Shown here: positions 7,425 through 14,883 of the stretch, piece by piece
Position numbering within the stretch: position 1 is the stretch's first letter
Layout of the letters: the number at the start of each line of letters is the position of its first letter
From: Gammaproteobacteria bacterium
Lineage (GTDB): Bacteria > Pseudomonadota > Gammaproteobacteria > SZUA-229
Assembly (NCBI GenBank): GCA_029287435.1
Contig: JARFRD010000008.1
Span: 1-33,834, forward strand
Direction: 5' to 3'
DNA length: 33,834 nt
Notes under the pieces: generated by a model
Databases searched by the model: none
Seen by the model: only the letters and a program-made list of their open reading frames with translations
Told to the model about the DNA's origin: nothing
Position numbers and translations under genes: made by a program

Positions 7425-8675
7425 TCAGGCTGATGACAGCTTGAAGATCGGCGCGGTAACGAATTTCAGTTCTGCAAACGCTTTTCTGAGCGATTCAGTC
7501 ACTTCATCGGGCGACTCAGCCCGGGCGAAAATAAATCCAAGATACTGGTTGCCTTCAGGCAGCGGTATCAATTCATGACCATTCGCGATGGCAATATCGA
7601 TTTTTTCGATATGAGGCACCTTACTCGCTGCCAGGATGCCTTCAACACGCTTTAGTAAACCGCCTTGCCTGATGGGTATCATCATGACACCACGACTGTC
7701 TTGCGGCATTGCCGGTGCAATCGGTGAGCCAATCGCGAGTGACACGGTAAGCTGTTCCAGGCTTCGTTCCGTGCCCGAGTCCAGTGTGCGGGCGCAGTCA
7801 CCGCCTATCGTGCGCGACGCGACCTCCAGTATCCAGGCGTCCTTGTCATTGATACGCAGCTCAGCATGTATCGGCCCCGTGGTTAAGCCGTAGGCATCGC
7901 AGGCCTGCTGCACACGCTGTTTAACCAGGTCCTGCTTCTGCTTATCGAGTTGCGAGGGGGTAACGTAGATGGTTTCTTCAAAAAACGGTCCTTCCATGGG
8001 ATCGGGTTTATCGAAAATCGTGAGTGTCTGCAGTCTGCCATTGTGCAGGTAACCCTCGTAGGCAACTTCACAACCATCAATATAGTCCTCAACGAGCACA
8101 TGGTTTTGCTCAAATGCGTCGTCTGATTCAGCAATAATCGGCCGGATTCGATCGCGGGCGGCGATGAATTCATCTGCATTGTCACAGCGTATCACGCCAC
8201 GGCTGGCAGATAGATTCAATGGCTTGATCACGCATGGCCAGGGCAATCCCGCCATCTGTTGTTGCAGGGGTAAAGACAGGTCGATCAGGCAGTGGCTCGG
8301 TACCGGGCAACCGGCCAGCATTAAATGTGCGCGTGCCAGGTCCTTTCTGCGCGTAATTCGAGCGGCTTCAGGGGGATTGTGTGGTAAATCCAGTCTATGC
8401 GCTGCATGGGCCGCGAGTTCGACCGTACTGTCATCACTGCCAATGATGCCTGCAAAAGGCCTGTTTCTGGCTTCTTCGAGTATATCGGCCAGCGCGGTCT
8501 CATGGTCTTCCAGGTCCAGGTGTAAACCCTGGTTAACTTCAGTCGCCAGTGAGTGTTCACCGCGGGAACCGATGAGTACTTCCAACCCCATTTGTTGTGC
8601 TGCGACAAGGTAGGGCGCAATGCGGTAACTGTTGGGCTGAGAGATCAGTAACAGGCGTGGTGTATTCATTGTCAC
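7425..8675 (-). CDS. ATP-grasp domain protein (carboxylate-amine ligase-like), substrate unknown
   Basis: ATP-grasp ligases activate a carboxylate as an acyl phosphate and join it to an amine or thiol. In this 416-residue protein the N-terminal pre-ATP-grasp part spans residues 1-110, followed by a nucleotide-binding block (PCVIKPLNLSASRGV, Lys151), an adenine-contacting segment (VLVEDYIDGCEVAYEG) and the Mg-binding strand WILEVASRTIGG, with the Glu and Arg expected near residues 292-296. A C-terminal domain of about 90 residues follows. No neighbouring gene suggests a substrate; the gene stands alone on this strand. The start is GTG at 8675 or ATG two codons later (8669); neither has a clear ribosome binding site. 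Confidence 0.85.
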   Translation of the reverse strand: MTMNTPRLLLISQPNSYRIAPYLVAAQQMGLEVLIGSRGEHSLATEVNQGLHLDLEDHETALADILEEARNRPFAGIIGSDDSTVELAAHAAHRLDLPHNPPEAARITRRKDLARAHLMLAGCPVPSHCLIDLSLPLQQQMAGLPWPCVIKPLNLSASRGVIRCDNADEFIAARDRIRPIIAESDDAFEQNHVLVEDYIDGCEVAYEGYLHNGRLQTLTIFDKPDPMEGPFFEETIYVTPSQLDKQKQDLVKQRVQQACDAYGLTTGPIHAELRINDKDAWILEVASRTIGGDCARTLDSGTERSLEQLTVSLAIGSPIAPAMPQDSRGVMMIPIRQGGLLKRVEGILAASKVPHIEKIDIAIANGHELIPLPEGNQYLGFIFARAESPDEVTESLRKAFAELKFVTAPIFKLSSA

Positions 8676-8696
8676 AGAATAATTTTCACAAAAATA

Positions 8697-8722
8697 AAAA
8701 TCCCCGCAAGTGCGGGGATTTT
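8697..8722 (-). terminator. Intrinsic terminator after the A-type Fe-S carrier gene
   Basis: A perfect 11-base stem (8697-8707 with 8712-8722) encloses an AAGT loop. The stem has a GC-rich core (TCCCCGC) and A/T-rich ends, giving a U-run in either direction. It lies 50 bases past the stop of the minus-strand Fe-S carrier gene and just before the ATP-grasp gene, so it should separate the two transcripts. Confidence 0.85.
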
Positions 8723-8774
8723 ATCAATTCGTGCAGTATGCCGCGTTTAACGATTCAGGCCCTTAACCGCAGTA

Positions 8775-9152
8775 TTAGCCGCAGCCACCGCCCGCTGCAC
8801 CACAACTACCGCAGACACCGGAGCCGCCAGTATTGGCGAACACGTTCTTGAAAACGAAACTCGCGTTTGCACCCTGTGTCTGGTAGTCGATTTCAACGCC
8901 TTCGATATAGGCCAGTGCCACGGCATCGACATATACGTTGATACCATCCTGTTCGAGAACGGCATCATATTCATTCGGTTGATCAACGAATGTCATGCCG
9001 TAGCTCATACCTCCACAGCCACCGCCTGAGACGAAAATGCGCACACCATTCACACCTTCTTCATTTTCAGTCAGTGCCAGCAACTGCTTTGCAGCTTCGG
9101 GTGAAACATTGATCTGGTCAGTTAACTGGTTATTAAATTGTACGTCAGACAT
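8775..9152 (-). CDS. A-type iron-sulfur carrier protein (IscA/ErpA/HesB family)
   Basis: A-type carriers accept Fe-S clusters from the scaffold and hand them to apo-enzymes. This 125-residue protein has the family core: SPEAAKQLLALTENEE near the N-terminus, GVRIFVSGGGCGGMSYGM with conserved Cys46, and YVDAVALAYIEGVEIDY. The C-terminal ligand site is unusual: instead of C-G-C it reads C114-G-S-C117 followed by AAGGGCG with Cys124, in a Gly-rich tail. Whether it acts as ErpA or IscA cannot be told from the sequence. A GAGG ribosome binding site precedes the ATG. It is divergent from the lpxA paralogue, with 167 bases between them. Confidence 0.92.
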   Translation of the reverse strand: MSDVQFNNQLTDQINVSPEAAKQLLALTENEEGVNGVRIFVSGGGCGGMSYGMTFVDQPNEYDAVLEQDGINVYVDAVALAYIEGVEIDYQTQGANASFVFKNVFANTGGSGVCGSCGAAGGGCG

Positions 9153-9319
9153 ATTAGCCTCGGCTTCAGTTAAATATTGAAAGATTCTAGCAAATTATGA
9201 CAGCTAACAGTGTCAAAAATTCCACCGGCTTTTAAGGGTTTTTCAGGCTGTTTTGATATAGATTCTGCCTTAATACTGCCAGAATGATATTATCCTGTTT
9301 CGATCATCAAGGACCAGTC

Positions 9320-10087
9320 ATGCCTAATCCCTTAATACACCCGACTGCCATCGTATCACCCGCAGCAAAACTCGGTGACGGTGTAAACGTGCAACCTTAT
9401 GCAATTATCCATGACCATGTTGAAATCGGTGCAAACAGTGTCATCGGCTCACACGCTGTTATCCATGATTTCGTGCGCATGGGTGCGGACAACAAGGTAC
9501 ATTCCCATGCAGTGATTGGTGATCTGCCGCAGAGTATTTCTTTTGATGTCACCACGGAAACATGGGTAGAAATTGGTGATAACAATACGTTTCGCGAAAG
9601 CGCTACGATTCATCGCGCAACTGATCCGGCCACAACAACACGACTGGGATCGAATAGCTACCTCATGGCCAATTCGCATATCGGGCATGACTGCCAGGTC
9701 GGTGATAACGTGATAGTTGCGATCAACTGTGCGATTGGTGGTCATGTTGAGGTGGGTAACAATGTTGTTTTCGGTGGTGCTGTTGTTGTACACCAGTTCT
9801 GCCGTATTGGTGCCTATGCGATGCTGGCTGGTTTTGTCGCCATCAGAAAAGACGTGCTGCCATATTCCATGACAGGCGGTGAACCGGTGCGCCACTATCG
9901 TCTCAACACCGTGGGCCTCAAGCGCGCGGGTATCACCGGTGAGCGTTACAAGACGCTGGAATCCGCCTACCGCGCAATCAGGGCAGGCGACAGGTCACTG
10001 CATGGTATCGAGCAGACAGACGAGATCGAATATCTGAGAAACTGGCTATCAACCAGATCTAAACGTGGCCTCATCGGCTTTGTCTAA
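9320..10087 (+). CDS. Second, divergent LpxA-like acyltransferase (left-handed beta helix)
   Basis: This 255-residue protein has the same build as LpxA: hexapeptide-repeat beta helix to about residue 190, then a helical C-terminal domain ending in K-R-G-L-I. The catalytic-type motif is kept as HIGHDC (His120, His123), and VVHQF is present. The PQDLK motif of LpxA is replaced by PQSIS, so the phosphate-binding Lys is Ser74. The segment following VLPYSM reads GGEPVRHYRLN instead of the usual GN-type loop. A different nucleotide sugar or acyl donor, or a regulatory role, is possible. I place the start at the ATG at 9320, which has an AAGGA site 7 bases upstream; a longer frame from 9284 lacks one. 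Confidence 0.85.
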   Translation: MPNPLIHPTAIVSPAAKLGDGVNVQPYAIIHDHVEIGANSVIGSHAVIHDFVRMGADNKVHSHAVIGDLPQSISFDVTTETWVEIGDNNTFRESATIHRATDPATTTRLGSNSYLMANSHIGHDCQVGDNVIVAINCAIGGHVEVGNNVVFGGAVVVHQFCRIGAYAMLAGFVAIRKDVLPYSMTGGEPVRHYRLNTVGLKRAGITGERYKTLESAYRAIRAGDRSLHGIEQTDEIEYLRNWLSTRSKRGLIGFV

Positions 10088-10217
10088 GCGTTTTAACGCT
10101 GCTCCCTCGCGGAAATCATCCGTTTCCAGTTGTTAAACGATTGGCGTAATTCGTCAAGTCTACATGCCCCACACAGTCTAAATTACAGTCATCCAGTGTT
10201 AGCAATAGAGGACTGTG

Positions 10218-10454
10218 ATGTACGTAATACAAGCATGGCCCAAAGGTGATGAACCTAAATTGCATGATGCGTTCTTCGTTTCAATAACACTGGCAATGGA
10301 GGCCTGTTACACGTCACTGAGAGATTCAGTGGCCGCGTTGACGAGCAGTCCTGACAGGATCAAGTGGACGTATGACAGCTTTCTTGGTGCCTATGTGGGC
10401 ACTACCGAGTATGGCATTGATTACGAAATATACAGACTAGTACCGTCTGGTTAG
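10218..10454 (+). CDS. Small protein of unknown function
   Basis: I do not recognise this 78-residue protein. It starts MYVIQAWPKGDEP and has two helices in the middle (about residues 18-43) and an aromatic-rich C-terminal half (WTYDSFLGAYVGTTEYGIDY then EIYRLV). It has no signal peptide or membrane span. An AGAGGA ribosome binding site lies 5 bases before the ATG at 10218, favouring it over the GTG one codon upstream. A strong intrinsic terminator follows 27 bases after the stop, so the gene probably forms its own short transcription unit or ends the lpxA-paralogue transcript. Both signals support a real gene. Confidence 0.7.
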   Translation: MYVIQAWPKGDEPKLHDAFFVSITLAMEACYTSLRDSVAALTSSPDRIKWTYDSFLGAYVGTTEYGIDYEIYRLVPSG

Positions 10455-10480
10455 TGTCTGTTTCACGCTGGGTGTGTGAC

Positions 10481-10534
10481 AGGGGTTGGTAACAAACGTT
10501 ATGTTATTTAGTTTGTTATCAACCCCTTTTTTTT
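10481..10534 (+). terminator. Strong intrinsic terminator after the 78-residue gene
   Basis: A 16-pair stem (10482-10497 with 10511-10526, one G-T wobble), topped by a 13-base loop, is followed by eight T residues (10527-10534). An A at 10481 can extend the pairing. It faces plus-strand transcription and lies just before the 3' end of the convergent peptidase gene, whose stop is at 10540. Confidence 0.93.
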
Positions 10535-10539
10535 CGGGT

Positions 10540-11514
10540 TTAATCAGGTTTGCAGTTGATGACCGGGCAGGCAGTGCTCTTCGCGGTTTCGGACAGTACA
10601 GAAAGTTCACGCCAGGATTGCTTGAGATTTGCATCATCCGGTTTAATGGCCAGGGCACATTTGAGTGCCGATTTTGCCTGCGTGGAACAATCGATGGTTT
10701 TTAATGCATAGGCGAGGTTGTTCCAGCCGCTTATTGATCCTGGATCGAGGTAAACAACCTGGTAAAAAGCATCGACAGACTGTTTCCACTCTTCGTGTGT
10801 GTAAGCCAGGTTGCCAAATGTCAGCCATATGACTGATGATTCTGGCCAGCGCCGTGTCGCGGCCTGGTAGGCTTCGTAGGCGGTTATGGTCTTGCCTGTT
10901 TCTTCGAAAGCATAGGCAGTTTTCAGAAATTTCTCCGGAACCGCCGTCGCAGGTATCTGGCCGGCAGGAACCACGGCCAGGCCCCAGTGATCGGCGCGTT
11001 GCCAGCTGCGTTCGAAAACATCAATTGGTGTGGTCCAGCGCCTGTTGGTGCCGGAGCGCAGGATGACCTCATGGCTTTGCAGGTTATAACCAATGACGAC
11101 CGCATAGTGCCATTGCGGGGCCCAGTCAAAACCGAGATTCTGCATGACCAGTACTGGATTACCAGCCGCTACTTCGCTGAACAGATCATTCAAGTGCGGA
11201 TCAATCGGGTAGGGCAGCATGTCATGTCGTCTTGCGGCGACTGAAATTTCTATCTGCAGACTGCCTTCACGTTCCGGGAGGTAAATTTCTTTAGATAAGT
11301 CTTCGGGCGTTACCTCAACCCCGTGCGACTGCAGAACAGTCGCAAGTGCAGCAGGCCCGCATTGATGGGCTGTCTGCGGGAAAAACGGGGTTTCGCTTAA
11401 CTCAACTTTTTGTGGTAGTGATTCGATACCAACACTGCGCACCTGCTCACTCTGTGGCGTATAGGCACAGCTGTATACAAACAAAGTACTGACGAACAGT
11501 GCAAAGGTTTTCAT
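10540..11514 (-). CDS. PA2778-family C39-like cysteine peptidase lipoprotein with TPR repeats
   Basis: The 324-residue protein starts with a signal peptide ending in a lipobox-like VYSC (Cys16), so it is probably anchored to a membrane facing the periplasm. Residues 43-180 form a C39-like papain-fold domain: catalytic-type Cys52 in HQCGPAALATVL and His136 in WHYAVVIGY. The usual third-residue DP is not visible; VILRSG is found there. The C-terminal part (about 195-305) contains TPR-like helices (AYEAYQAATRRWPES, VIWLTFGNLAY, DAFYQVVYLDPGSISGWNNLAYAL). It lies 20 bases downstream of the PA2779-type gene, the standard pairing for this family, suggesting the two act together. The substrate is not established. 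Confidence 0.88.
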   Translation of the reverse strand: MKTFALFVSTLFVYSCAYTPQSEQVRSVGIESLPQKVELSETPFFPQTAHQCGPAALATVLQSHGVEVTPEDLSKEIYLPEREGSLQIEISVAARRHDMLPYPIDPHLNDLFSEVAAGNPVLVMQNLGFDWAPQWHYAVVIGYNLQSHEVILRSGTNRRWTTPIDVFERSWQRADHWGLAVVPAGQIPATAVPEKFLKTAYAFEETGKTITAYEAYQAATRRWPESSVIWLTFGNLAYTHEEWKQSVDAFYQVVYLDPGSISGWNNLAYALKTIDCSTQAKSALKCALAIKPDDANLKQSWRELSVLSETAKSTACPVINCKPD

Positions 11515-11534
11515 TCATTGCTACTGCCGGATAA

Positions 11535-11921
11535 TCAATTCACGGGTTTAATGAACGGGAAGATATCCGTGGCACCAACCGCATCAGTAATCACAAAAAC
11601 AATAAAGATAATGAGAAGCACGCCCAGAATGTCACCACCGGCAGGTAAATCTTCAATCTGCTGGTTGAGCTGTGCGATTTCTTCCTGGGTCATCATGTTC
11701 ACACGGGCCTCTACATGCTCTACGCTCACGCCCATACCAAGTAGCTGCTGTTCAACATCAGCACGCCTGATGGTTTGCAGCAAGGTCTGTTTGTCAGATG
11801 TCACCTGGAGTTGATCGATGACCTGATTGTTGGTGACAATGGCAGCATGTGCCTGTCCGAAAGAGAGGCTCAGCATCGATAAGGATAACAGCAGGGCGAG
11901 TGTACGTTGTAGTGTTTTCAT
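11535..11921 (-). CDS. PA2779-family secreted protein with C-terminal membrane segment
   Basis: This 128-residue protein has a signal peptide (cleavage likely after A-H-A, residue 26), a soluble helical part (residues 27-92), a double-glycine motif in DLPAGG (Gly95-Gly96), and then a hydrophobic span DILGVLLIIFIVFVITDAVG (about 97-116) with a short tail ending in FPFIKPVN. A GGAGG ribosome binding site lies 6 bases before the ATG. It is always worth reading with its downstream partner, a C39-like peptidase lipoprotein: C39 enzymes classically cut after double glycine. Family function is unknown; the protease-substrate link is my inference. Confidence 0.87.
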   Translation of the reverse strand: MKTLQRTLALLLSLSMLSLSFGQAHAAIVTNNQVIDQLQVTSDKQTLLQTIRRADVEQQLLGMGVSVEHVEARVNMMTQEEIAQLNQQIEDLPAGGDILGVLLIIFIVFVITDAVGATDIFPFIKPVN

Positions 11922-11992
11922 ATGGCCCCTCCAGGGACGGTAGAATGTGATTTGATAAGAATATGCTGATGAATATTAGCATGAACAGCAAA

Positions 11993-12751
11993 TTACATGG
12001 CCAGTGTAAACTCGGCCAACAGGGGGGTATGGTCAGACAGGCGGCGCCAGGGCTGACCCAGCAGGTGGGTGCACTCGACGATGTCCAGGCCGCGGTAATA
12101 GATGCGGTCCATGGATAATACGGGCATCCACGCAGGGAAAGTGCGCGCATAATTACCCTTGGTCTGCTTGAATACTTCATTCACGCCCAGGTCTTCGTGC
12201 AGATGATGCTCAGCATGCCCCCGCCAGTCATTGAAGTCGCCCGCAATGATAAGCGGTTCATCGACAGGTACATGCGAATTGATACGTTTTGCCAGTGTTG
12301 AAAGTTGTTGATTTCTTTCGCGCCCGAACAAGCCCAGGTGGACACAGATTATATGTACACGCTGGCCGCTTGCGGGAATCTTTATCGTGCCATGTAACAG
12401 GCTGCGACTGGCTGTGCGCATGATCGAGACATCGATGTTTTCCCATTCGATGAACGGGTACTTGCTCAGAATGGCATTACCGTGATGGCCTGACTTATAA
12501 ATGGCATTTTTTGCATAGGCATGATGATGCCAGACCTGGTCGGCAAGAAATTCAAACTGGCGGTTATTGGGCCAGTCATCAAAGCGGTTATTGGTTATCT
12601 GGCGCTCGCCATGGATTTCCTGCAGAAAAACGATATCGGCATCGATGGTTTGTAATGATTCTTTTATGTCATGCAGGATAAAGCGCAGATTACTCGTACT
12701 GAATCCCTTGTGGATATTATAGGTAAGTACTTTTAAGCGCGTATCAGACAT
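11993..12751 (-). CDS. Endonuclease/exonuclease/phosphatase-fold enzyme (YbhP-like)
   Basis: The 252-residue protein has the EEP-fold metal and catalytic motifs in order: TYNIHKG (Asn12), FLQEIHG (Glu45), an IICVHLGL His segment, IAGDFNDW (Asp/Asn pair), and a terminal LSDHTPL. Members include DNA repair nucleases, sphingomyelinase-like phosphodiesterases and E. coli YbhP, which sits beside a cardiolipin synthase. No signal peptide is seen, so it should be cytoplasmic. It is divergent from two phospholipid-synthesis-type genes starting at 12816, which makes a lipid phosphodiesterase role thinkable, but DNA cannot be excluded as substrate. It may be cotranscribed with the PA2779/PA2778 pair downstream (71-base gap). 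Confidence 0.88.
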   Translation of the reverse strand: MSDTRLKVLTYNIHKGFSTSNLRFILHDIKESLQTIDADIVFLQEIHGERQITNNRFDDWPNNRQFEFLADQVWHHHAYAKNAIYKSGHHGNAILSKYPFIEWENIDVSIMRTASRSLLHGTIKIPASGQRVHIICVHLGLFGRERNQQLSTLAKRINSHVPVDEPLIIAGDFNDWRGHAEHHLHEDLGVNEVFKQTKGNYARTFPAWMPVLSMDRIYYRGLDIVECTHLLGQPWRRLSDHTPLLAEFTLAM

Positions 12752-12815
12752 GTGCTTGTTGAATCATTCTGTTTTATTCTAATCACAATCGATATATAGT
12801 TTATATTTCAACTCA

Positions 12816-13313
12816 GTGGATAATACTGTGATACCCGGATTATTCCATTTACTACTGTTAATTATAATCGCAAATGGCATGCCCATTTTAATCCGGGTAG
12901 TGCTAAAAGACAGATTTAATACAGCTGTTGACTTCGGTCAAAAGTTGCCCGATGGTCGCGATATTTTAGGATCTTCAAAAACCTGGCGCGGTATTTTGTC
13001 GGCCGTCACGATAACACCGGTAGCTGCCTGGCTGCTCGGATATAGTCTTGAAACAGGCTTCTGGATCGCTGTATATGCGGTGCTGGGGGACCTGTTTTCC
13101 AGTTTTCTGAAACGGCGGCTGGCCATGGAACCAAGCAGTATGGCTTTTATCCTGGACCAGGTTCCGGAGTCCCTGCTGCCAGGCTTGATGATGATGTCTG
13201 TGTTTGGTCTTGACCTGCAGGCAGTATCCGTAATGGTTTTGATCTTTATCATTATCGAGCTGCTGTTATCTCATATACTGTATAAATGGGGTATACGTAA
13301 AAGACCCTATTAG
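12816..13313 (+). CDS. CDP-archaeol synthase-like integral membrane protein (DUF46/CarS family)
   Basis: In archaea CarS transfers CMP from CTP to 2,3-digeranylgeranylglyceryl phosphate; bacterial members are related to CDP-diacylglycerol synthases. The 165-residue protein has several hydrophobic segments (about 7-28, 63-75, 80-95, 125-155), the family motif LPDGRDILGSSKTWRG, and the second motif GDLFSSFLKRR followed by SSMAFILDQVPESLLPG. These are the conserved nucleotide-binding elements. The length fits. The GTG start at 12816 is a best guess; another GTG at 12828 is possible and no clear ribosome binding site is seen. It lies 23 bases before a CDP-alcohol phosphatidyltransferase, which would use its product. 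Confidence 0.87.
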   Translation: MDNTVIPGLFHLLLLIIIANGMPILIRVVLKDRFNTAVDFGQKLPDGRDILGSSKTWRGILSAVTITPVAAWLLGYSLETGFWIAVYAVLGDLFSSFLKRRLAMEPSSMAFILDQVPESLLPGLMMMSVFGLDLQAVSVMVLIFIIIELLLSHILYKWGIRKRPY

Positions 13314-13336
13314 AGTTTTTACAGGTAAATAGCTAT

Positions 13337-13921
13337 ATGAGTACTGCTAAAAGCGATATTTATAATCTTCCCAACGCGGTCAGTTTTATAAGGATATTGA
13401 TGGCGCCGGTGTTATTTTATTTCGCGCTGACGCAACAGCCTCTGTGGTTTATCGGGGCATTGGTGTTTGCAGAATTTACAGATGTGCTAGATGGCTTCCT
13501 CGCCAGGGCTCTTAACCAGATTACAGAAATGGGGTCGCATCTCGATAGCTGGGGTGATTTTGTTATTTACTCGACGATGGCTATCTGTGCCTGGATTTTA
13601 TGGCCTGACATTCTTCAGCGCGAGATCGTTTACTTCACAATTATCGTACTGAGCTTCACCATGCCGGCCCTGGCAGGCTTGATCAAATTTCGCAAATTCA
13701 CCAGCTATCATACCTGGAGTGTAAAAGTTGCCGTTGTGGTGACAGTAATCAGTTATATTTTACTGTTCTCAGGTTTACTTGACTGGCCCTTCAGGGTCGC
13801 TGCGATCTTTTGCCTGTATGCTGCGATTGAAGAAATTGCGATTACCTTGTTAACCCGTCATGAGCACGTTGATGTCAGCACGGTGTGGCAGGCACTCAAA
13901 TATAACAAGGATAATCAGTGA
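13337..13921 (+). CDS. CDP-alcohol phosphatidyltransferase family membrane enzyme
   Basis: These enzymes displace CMP from a CDP-activated lipid with an alcohol to make a phospholipid. The full signature DxxDGxxARx8GxxxDxxxD is present: Asp49, Asp52-Gly53, Ala56-Arg57, Gly66, Asp70, Asp74. The 194-residue protein has about six membrane segments, as usual for the family. The acceptor alcohol (glycerol 3-phosphate, serine, inositol phosphate or other) cannot be read from the sequence. An AGG-like site precedes the ATG. The gene lies 23 bases after the CarS-like gene, and a 16-base inverted repeat follows its stop. Confidence 0.88.
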   Translation: MSTAKSDIYNLPNAVSFIRILMAPVLFYFALTQQPLWFIGALVFAEFTDVLDGFLARALNQITEMGSHLDSWGDFVIYSTMAICAWILWPDILQREIVYFTIIVLSFTMPALAGLIKFRKFTSYHTWSVKVAVVVTVISYILLFSGLLDWPFRVAAIFCLYAAIEEIAITLLTRHEHVDVSTVWQALKYNKDNQ

Positions 13922-13935
13922 AGAGTTGTAAGTTG

Positions 13936-13976
13936 TAAGTGATTAGTGAACAAGCAGAGTGTTCACTAATCACTTA
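13936..13976. repeat. Perfect 16-base inverted repeat between convergent genes
   Basis: The arms 13936-13951 and 13961-13976 are perfectly complementary, with a 9-base spacer (AAGCAGAGT). The repeat fills the 61-base gap between the convergent phosphatidyltransferase and outer-membrane barrel genes. Its AT-rich stem without a T-run is not a textbook terminator, but position and symmetry suggest a bidirectional one. Just before it, AGTTGTA is repeated twice in tandem. Confidence 0.7.
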
Positions 13977-13982
13977 AATAGA

Positions 13983-14714
13983 TCAAAACTTCAGATATGC
14001 GCCGATGAATGGGCCCTTGAAGTCAAGGTTCGCATTGGTGCTGTCGACATCGTCGAGTTCAATGGTCTGTGACCGATAGCCGCCTTCGAATCCAACGAAA
14101 TAATTCGTGGTATAAGCGATCTTGGCATTAAAATCAGACACGGTGCTGCCGTCATAGCTCATGTAGTAACCTTCAGCGCTGATCAGCATGCCAGGTATGG
14201 GGGAACCACCAATCAGGCCGTATAGCATTGGAATGGTCGCGCTCACGCTATCAATTGTATTGGATGAGTCATTGATCGCGTAATCAATATCCATGACACG
14301 CGCGCTCAGGCCCAGGTCAAGACTGACGACATTATCGAGTACTTCGTAATACAAAAGCAGGTCAGTTTGGGCAATCTTGAAATCATTGCTCACTGTGCCG
14401 GTATAGACATCACCATCGAATATAAAATTGGCATTACCACTGCCCGCGTGGTCCAGTGTTGTATAACTCAGGCGAACGTTGGGAAGAATGGGTACCGGGT
14501 GTTCCAGTGTTGCAAACAGATAGCCCTGCGATTCTTCCTTCCAGAAGAACTGATCTTTGACGTTAACCTCGGCCGGGTCACCTACTTTAAAAATACCACC
14601 CGTTGGTTCCTCGTTCCATACACCGCCACCAATAGTAAAAGATAAAACGTCAGCGGTTGCAGCTGAACTGGATAATGCAAGCAATCCGCTCGCGATTGCA
14701 TAATTGAACTTCAT
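13983..14714 (-). CDS. TIGR04219-family outer membrane beta-barrel protein
   Basis: The 243-residue protein has a signal peptide (cleavage likely after SSAATA, before D22) and a run of alternating hydrophobic/polar strands typical of an outer membrane beta barrel, ending in the aromatic C-terminal signature (GPFIGAYLKF) recognised by the Bam machinery. The start of the mature part, DVLSFTIGGGVWNEEPTG, is typical of the TIGR04219 family, common in marine gammaproteobacteria. Function is unknown. It converges with the phosphatidyltransferase gene and is divergent from another putative barrel protein at 14884, across 169 bases. Confidence 0.87.
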   Translation of the reverse strand: MKFNYAIASGLLALSSSAATADVLSFTIGGGVWNEEPTGGIFKVGDPAEVNVKDQFFWKEESQGYLFATLEHPVPILPNVRLSYTTLDHAGSGNANFIFDGDVYTGTVSNDFKIAQTDLLLYYEVLDNVVSLDLGLSARVMDIDYAINDSSNTIDSVSATIPMLYGLIGGSPIPGMLISAEGYYMSYDGSTVSDFNAKIAYTTNYFVGFEGGYRSQTIELDDVDSTNANLDFKGPFIGAYLKF

Positions 14715-14883
14715 TGTTTTTATCCTGCAAATATTGCTCTTATTACGAATTAATTGAGTATAGGACAGGATTTAAGTATCGAGCGTCATGATGCGGAGTA
14801 GACTGCGTATAAAACATTCAGTCAGTTTTGCAGTTTTGATGCAGGTCAACCCCAGGTAACTGATTTATCTGCATGATACGCGC

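Noticed and set aside
9284-9320. Longer start for the second LpxA-like protein
   Set aside because: The 12 extra residues do not look like the family and the internal ATG has a good ribosome binding site.
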